The position numbers and the translations under genes are program-made. Positions 6,186 to 9,191 of a stretch of 9,191 nt of DNA are shown here, piece by piece. The stretch's first letter is position 1. Each line of letters begins with the position of its first letter. The notes under the pieces are model-generated. The model searched no databases and had not been told where the DNA came from. It saw only the letters and a list, made by a program, of their open reading frames with translations. Source of the stretch: an uncultured Anaerolineae bacterium (lineage in GTDB: Bacteria > Chloroflexota > Anaerolineae > Anaerolineales > UBA4823); contig CAKZNJ010000585.1 in assembly GCA_937129505.1 (NCBI GenBank), forward strand, positions 1-9,191, in the 5' to 3' direction.

Positions 6186-7403
6186 TTAGCTTGCCTTCAA
6201 CCCAACGTGCTCGAATGAAGTGTCTAGCACCAGCATGATCGCACCCATTACGGCTGCCCGATAGCCCAGATTAGACACCACCAAGCGAACGGGGGCGGGC
6301 AGACAGCCTTGCAGCCGGTTCAAAATAGGCTCAACCAAAATATCTGCCGAACGGGAAACACCGCCCCCTAGAACAATCACCTCGGGGTCCAAAACAACGC
6401 TGATGGCAGCGATGATCAGGGCAAGGTAATCCACGGTGTCATCTACGATGGTCTGTGCCCAGGCTTCGCCACTGCGCGCCAAATCGAAGACTTTTTCTGC
6501 CGTCAGGTTTTCGATCTCAAAATCCGACCGATGGGAACGGAGGTGTTCTTGGGCGCGCTGCACAACGCCTGTCCCCGAAGCTAGGCTCTCCAAAGCACCA
6601 AAATATTCATAGCGTTTGCCCAAAGCCTCTTTGCTGGGCAACAAATAGCCCACTTCGCCCGCCGACTGATGATAGCCGCGGTAAATCTTGCGCTCCAAGA
6701 CGATCCCACTGCCGATGCCCGTGCCAACGGCGAGGCAGACCAAACTGGAAGCGCCTCTGGCAACCCCAAACCCGTATTCACCGAGGGCGGCGAGATTGAC
6801 ATCGTTTTCGACCACCACCGAAAGTCTAAACCGCTCGGCTAGAATATCCCGTAAAGGCAAATCGCGCCAGCCTAAGCTCGGCGCCCAGGTGACAACCCCT
6901 TCTTCGTAGAGGGTAACACCGGGGGCGCCAACCCCAATGCCCAACACCTTTTGTCCTTCGCGGCGCGGCACTTGCAAGAGCTCCTCGATCAAATCAATAG
7001 TCAAATTCAAGTTTTCTTCAGCGTTCGCAGGGACGGAAGCGCGATAAACTTCAGCTTGGACGGTGCCACAAAGGTCTGCAACCGTGCCGTACATTTTTGT
7101 CCCGCCGAGGTCTAAGCCGATCACGGCGTGAGAAGCGCCGTTAAAAGAGACCAGCGAACGCGGTCTTCCCCCGCTGTATTGCTGTTCATCCAAGCGCACA
7201 ACCAAGCCCTCGTGTCCAAGCTCTTCGAGGATACGCATAATGGTAGGCAGGCTCAGGTTTAGGCGAGAGGAGATTTCGGTGGGGGAGATCGGCGATGTTT
7301 GGCGGACTAAGTCTAAAACGCTGGAACGGTTGAGCCGCCGAATTAAGGCGGCGTTGCCGCTGTTGACAGAGGGAAAATAATCGTCAGGAGGAAGGGGGTT
7401 CAC
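6186..7403 (-). CDS. ROK-family transcriptional regulator
   Basis: This 405-residue protein combines a DNA-binding winged helix with a sugar-kinase-like ROK domain, as in NagC, Mlc and XylR, which release DNA on binding a sugar ligand. The helix-turn-helix spans about residues 19-71 (ISPTEISSRLNLSLPTIMRILEEL). The ROK domain begins at 93 with the phosphate motif GLDLGGTK (96-103), has ENDVN (199-203) with the catalytic-type Asp201, then GTGIGSGIV (228-234 region) and LGGGVS (345-350). The usual zinc site is missing: the conserved His after GEVG is Tyr253, and the Cys-rich CxCGxxGCLE is reduced to YFGALES (267-273). The start is GTG (7401-7403) with AAAGGAGA (about 7410-7417) upstream at about 6-7 nt. 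Its own promoter with an overlapping palindrome suggests autoregulation. Likely target: this gene cluster. Confidence 0.93.
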   Translation of the reverse strand: MNPLPPDDYFPSVNSGNAALIRRLNRSSVLDLVRQTSPISPTEISSRLNLSLPTIMRILEELGHEGLVVRLDEQQYSGGRPRSLVSFNGASHAVIGLDLGGTKMYGTVADLCGTVQAEVYRASVPANAEENLNLTIDLIEELLQVPRREGQKVLGIGVGAPGVTLYEEGVVTWAPSLGWRDLPLRDILAERFRLSVVVENDVNLAALGEYGFGVARGASSLVCLAVGTGIGSGIVLERKIYRGYHQSAGEVGYLLPSKEALGKRYEYFGALESLASGTGVVQRAQEHLRSHRSDFEIENLTAEKVFDLARSGEAWAQTIVDDTVDYLALIIAAISVVLDPEVIVLGGGVSRSADILVEPILNRLQGCLPAPVRLVVSNLGYRAAVMGAIMLVLDTSFEHVGLKAS

Positions 7404-7433
7404 AACTGATCTCCTTTTTAGCTCATGCCATTA

Positions 7434-7454
7434 ACTTACTTATGTTATGTAAGT
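7434..7454 (-). promoter_or_regulatory. 21-bp near-perfect palindrome, probable operator
   Basis: Arms ACTTAC (7434-7439) and GTAAGT (7449-7454) are exact complements. The 9-bp centre is itself largely symmetric, so 8 of 10 pairs match across the 21 bp. It starts right after the -10 box of the regulator promoter and covers the expected transcription start, where a bound repressor would block initiation. The ROK protein encoded downstream is the natural candidate. Confidence 0.65.
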
Positions 7455-7482
7455 ATTATACTCTTATGAGCCTAACCGTCAA
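7455..7482 (-). promoter_or_regulatory. Sigma-70 type promoter of the regulator gene
   Basis: Reading the minus strand, TTGACG (7482-7477) and a perfect TATAAT (7460-7455) are separated by 16 bp. Transcription should start near 7448, giving a leader of about 45 nt to the GTG at 7403. It probably drives at least the regulator and aminotransferase genes. Confidence 0.8.
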
Positions 7483-7546
7483 GGTGAAAGCGGGAGACAG
7501 GGGTCAAATTGGGCATTTTCCAGCCTTTGCTGCGCAGATTCTTCTC

Positions 7547-7561
7547 TTGACATCTTGTCAA
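7547..7561 (+). promoter_or_regulatory. TTGAC-N5-GTCAA inverted repeat over the -35 box
   Basis: The exact 5-bp arms TTGAC (7547-7551) and GTCAA (7557-7561) overlap the proposed -35 element TTGTCA at 7555-7560. A dimeric regulator bound here could exclude or recruit RNA polymerase. The arms are short, so chance is possible. Confidence 0.45.
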
Positions 7562-7583
7562 ATTTTCTGTTTGCGTGTATACT
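7555..7583 (+). promoter_or_regulatory. Sigma-70 type promoter of the plus-strand ABC operon
   Basis: TTGTCA (7555-7560) and TATACT (7578-7583) are separated by 17 bp, each matching consensus at five of six positions. Transcription should begin near 7590, leaving a leader of about 70 nt to the permease ATG at 7660. Confidence 0.7.
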
Positions 7584-7599
7584 TTCTTAAGGTAAGAAA
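7583..7599 (+). promoter_or_regulatory. TTTCTTA-AGG-TAAGAAA palindrome at the expected start site
   Basis: Perfect 7-bp arms (7583-7589 and 7593-7599) flank 3 bp, abutting the -10 box and covering the predicted start. The position suits a repressor operator. Its inner CTTA/TAAG half-sites recall those of the palindrome in the divergent regulator promoter, though spacing differs. Confidence 0.55.
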
Positions 7600-7659
7600 A
7601 TATATGGGGCTTGATGTTGCTCTCTCTGTTATAACTAGCCCAGCAGAGGAAAGATACGT

Positions 7660-8472
7660 ATGGCGCGCTCTTTGGATAAACCTTTTCCCGAACCAAAAAC
7701 CTTGATCAGTCAGCAAACCACCAATCGGATCATCAGCATAACGACCATCGCTGTTCTCATTTTGGTCTGGGTTGTCGTTACCCAGAAACGGCTCATTGAA
7801 CCGCTTTTTGCCCCTTCTCCTGCAGATTTGTGGGCGGCTTTTCAAAATCTGCTGCCCAATTTACCCGGCGACCTAGTGGCAAGTCTGTTGCGCCGCATCG
7901 TGCCGGGTTTCACGATCGGAATCACGGTAGGGACATTATTGGGCATTTACATGGCAATGAACAACGTCGGCAGGGCGATTTTCTACCCTATCGTTGAAAT
8001 CCTCCGCCCGCTTCCTCCCCTTGCCCTCATCCCCCTGCTCATCTTGTGGTTTGGCATTGGCTATATTACCCAAATTCTTCTGATCTCTTACGGCATTTTC
8101 ATCATCATGGTGATTAATTCCTTCGAAGCGGTGCGCAATGTACCCCCAATCTACATCCACGCCGCGACAACCCTCGGCGCAAATCGCCGCCAAATCTTTC
8201 AGCGGGTTATTATCCCGGCGATTGTGCCCGATATTGTAGGCGGAATTCGCGTTTCAGCCGCGGCTGCTTTCGGCTACGATGTAGCAGCCGAACTGATGGG
8301 AGCGATGTCTGGTTTGGGGTATCGCCTTGTTCTGGCGCGACGATACCTGCTCACGCAAAACATTGTCGTTATTCTGATCATTATTGCTATCCTCTCTTTC
8401 AGCATCGACTTTTTGATCAAGCGCATTGACGCCAAGGTGACCAATTGGAAGGCGCGCGTTGAGCAAAAGTGA
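7660..8472 (+). CDS. ABC transporter permease, SsuC/TauC family
   Basis: This 270-residue inner-membrane permease belongs to the family that serves nitrate, sulfonate, taurine and thiamine-precursor importers. Helices lie near residues 24-42, 80-100, 106-130, 135-155, 185-205 and 234-253. The hallmark IEPLFAPSPADLWAAF (46-61) precedes the core domain; LRPLPPLALIPLLILWFGIG (115-134) is characteristic; the ATPase-contact loop is at 166-186 (IHAATTLGANRRQIFQRV), and AAELMGAMSGLGYRLV (209-224) ends the core. The ATG at 7660 has AGAGGA (7645-7650) at 9 nt. It is transcribed divergently from the ROK cluster and followed after 89 nt by its presumed binding protein; no ATPase gene lies between them. 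The substrate is not readable from the permease. Confidence 0.93.
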   Translation: MARSLDKPFPEPKTLISQQTTNRIISITTIAVLILVWVVVTQKRLIEPLFAPSPADLWAAFQNLLPNLPGDLVASLLRRIVPGFTIGITVGTLLGIYMAMNNVGRAIFYPIVEILRPLPPLALIPLLILWFGIGYITQILLISYGIFIIMVINSFEAVRNVPPIYIHAATTLGANRRQIFQRVIIPAIVPDIVGGIRVSAAAAFGYDVAAELMGAMSGLGYRLVLARRYLLTQNIVVILIIIAILSFSIDFLIKRIDAKVTNWKARVEQK

Positions 8473-8505
8473 CTCGCTGGGCTAGAGGGTTTCTCGCTTG
8501 ATGGG

Positions 8506-8530
8506 ATTATCAAGGCAACTGCCTTGTAAT
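8506..8530 (+). repeat. Stem-loop between permease and binding-protein genes
   Basis: CAAGGC (8511-8516) and GCCTTG (8521-8526) pair around the tetraloop AACT. Skipping one T (8510), ATTA (8506-8509) and TAAT (8527-8530) extend the stem to about 10 pairs. No U-tract follows, so it is more likely an RNA-stability or processing element than a terminator. Confidence 0.6.
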
Positions 8531-8547
8531 AACCAATTTTACATCCT

Positions 8548-8555
8548 AAGGAGGT
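8548..8555 (+). promoter_or_regulatory. Strong ribosome-binding site of the second lipoprotein
   Basis: AAGGAGGT, fully complementary to the 16S rRNA anti-Shine-Dalgarno, lies 6 nt before the ATG at 8562. It fixes this start and predicts translation well above that of the permease. Confidence 0.85.
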
Positions 8556-8561
8556 CCGAAA

Positions 8562-9191
8562 ATGAAATTCACCCGTCTCTTGGCTATCATGCTCGTCATG
8601 GCGTTGTTCATTGCTGCCTGCCAACCTACAACGCCACCACCGGCTGAAGCGCCGGCAACCGAAGCCCCTGCTCAGCCGCCTGCCCAACCCCCTGCCCCAG
8701 AAGTGGTCACGATCCGCTTTGGCAACCTGCCTTATCTCGACTATGGGCCTTGGATTGTCGCCGAAAAAATGGGGTATCTTGAAGAACAAGGCATTAAACT
8801 CGAGACCACCATGTTTGAAGTCGAACAGCCCCTGATCGAAGCCATGCTCGGCGGTTCGGTCGATGCTGGCGCAGGAGCCGATTCCCCCTTTATTATGCTT
8901 GCTCCAAAAGCGAAGGATAAGCTTCTCATGGTCTCTGTTCACAGCCTTTTCACCGGCTACTCGATCATGGGGCGCCCCGATCAGGTCAAAATCTACGATG
9001 ACTTTATCAAGGAGGGCAAGTCTCACGAACAAGCCCTCGCCGAAGCCTGCAAGCAACTGCAGGGAAAAACCATCATCTTGCCCGGTGGCGCATCTTTCTA
9101 CCCCGTTTTGAATACGGCGCTTGGTTATGCTGGCTTAACGCAAGCAGATGTCCAGGTGATCGATATGGACCCGGTCGAAGGAGCCGCAGCT
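8562..9191 (+). CDS. NMT1/SsuA-like ABC substrate-binding lipoprotein (3' end outside window)
   Basis: The frame stays open for 210 codons to the window edge, so the C-terminal part is missing. The signal peptide ends in IAAC with Cys20 as the lipid anchor. Residues 21-47 form a linker of Pro, Ala, Glu, Thr and Gln like that of the sugar-binding lipoprotein in this window. The mature domain begins VTIRFGNLPYLDYGPWIVAEKMGYLEEQGIKLE, the typical opening of nitrate/sulfonate/taurine/pyrimidine binding proteins, and continues LGGSVDAGAGADSPFIM, where ligand contacts normally occur. It follows an SsuC/TauC permease and should feed it. An unusual stretch, FIKEGKSHEQALAEACKQLQGKTIILPGG (about 149-177), carries an inserted helical segment before the usual GKTI motif. 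The ligand is unknown; an organic small molecule is most likely. Confidence 0.92.
   Translation, partial: MKFTRLLAIMLVMALFIAACQPTTPPPAEAPATEAPAQPPAQPPAPEVVTIRFGNLPYLDYGPWIVAEKMGYLEEQGIKLETTMFEVEQPLIEAMLGGSVDAGAGADSPFIMLAPKAKDKLLMVSVHSLFTGYSIMGRPDQVKIYDDFIKEGKSHEQALAEACKQLQGKTIILPGGASFYPVLNTALGYAGLTQADVQVIDMDPVEGAAA

Noticed and set aside
5725..6189. A 154-codon plus-strand frame opposite the aminotransferase
   Set aside because: The motif-rich aminotransferase occupies the other strand; the frame has no recognisable domain.
7530..7537. CTGCGCAG palindrome in the divergent intergenic region
   Set aside because: Eight bases with no extended symmetry; expected by chance and not placed at either promoter.
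7547..7583. Perfect TTGACA at 7547-7552 as the -35 box paired with TATACT at 7578
   Set aside because: The spacing would be 25 bp, far beyond the usable range; TTGTCA at 7555 gives 17 bp.
7590..7659. A TPP or other riboswitch before the SsuC/TauC-like permease, as expected for thiamine-precursor importers
   Set aside because: The predicted leader is only about 70 nt and contains no recognisable conserved aptamer motif.
8274..9056. A 260-codon open frame on the minus strand opposite the plus-strand permease and binding protein
   Set aside because: The plus strand carries two clear family members with good ribosome sites; the antisense frame has no family resemblance and crosses two gene ends.
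1..9191. CRISPR arrays, transposases, integrases, toxin-antitoxin pairs or tRNA genes
   Set aside because: No direct-repeat and spacer pattern, no mobile-element protein and no tRNA-like segment was seen on either strand.

Overview
The window looks like chromosomal DNA of a Chloroflexota bacterium, most likely of the Anaerolineae. The clearest pointer is that both secreted lipoproteins (3299-4711 and 8562-9191) carry a lipobox followed by a long linker of Pro, Ala, Thr, Glu and Gln built on repeats such as ATEAP, a habit I associate with that group. Moderate GC content, strong AAAGGAG-type ribosome sites and tight same-strand gene packing fit but do not prove this. The assignment is an inference.

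The left 7.4 kb reads entirely on the minus strand. In transcription order it holds a ROK-family regulator (7403-6186), a PLP-dependent DegT/StrS-type aminotransferase (6162-4936), a family-1 sugar-binding lipoprotein (4711-3299), two CUT1-type sugar permeases (3227-2313 and 2298-1465) and an L-arabinose/L-fucose isomerase-like enzyme (1446-16). A consensus-like sigma-70 promoter with a palindrome at its expected start point precedes the regulator. A 224-bp leader with a possible attenuator, a very strong ribosome site and tiny reading frames precedes the binding protein. A 13-bp perfect hairpin separates the binding protein from the permeases. The simplest reading is one carbohydrate uptake and conversion locus: the binding protein and permeases import a sugar or sugar-like compound, the isomerase interconverts an aldose and ketose, the aminotransferase acts on a keto-sugar or keto-cyclitol, and the ROK protein senses the substrate. 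The substrate cannot be named from sequence. No ATPase subunit for the importer is present.

The right part (7660-9191) is divergently transcribed on the plus strand: a permease of the SsuC/TauC family followed by an NMT1/SsuA-like binding lipoprotein that runs off the window edge. Its promoter, inside the 256-bp divergent intergenic region, has one inverted repeat over the -35 box and another over the expected start site. A stem-loop and a near-perfect ribosome site precede the second binding protein. This is the start of an ABC uptake operon for a small organic compound (nitrate, sulfonate or pyrimidine class, unresolved), whose ATPase is probably beyond the window.

I see no tRNA, rRNA, CRISPR array, insertion sequence, phage gene or attachment site. 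There is no clear evidence of a new defence or mobile system. The most unusual material is the pairing of a DegT-type aminotransferase and a divergent AraA-like isomerase with a sugar ABC importer under a ROK regulator that has lost its zinc motif, plus several well-formed regulatory palindromes.
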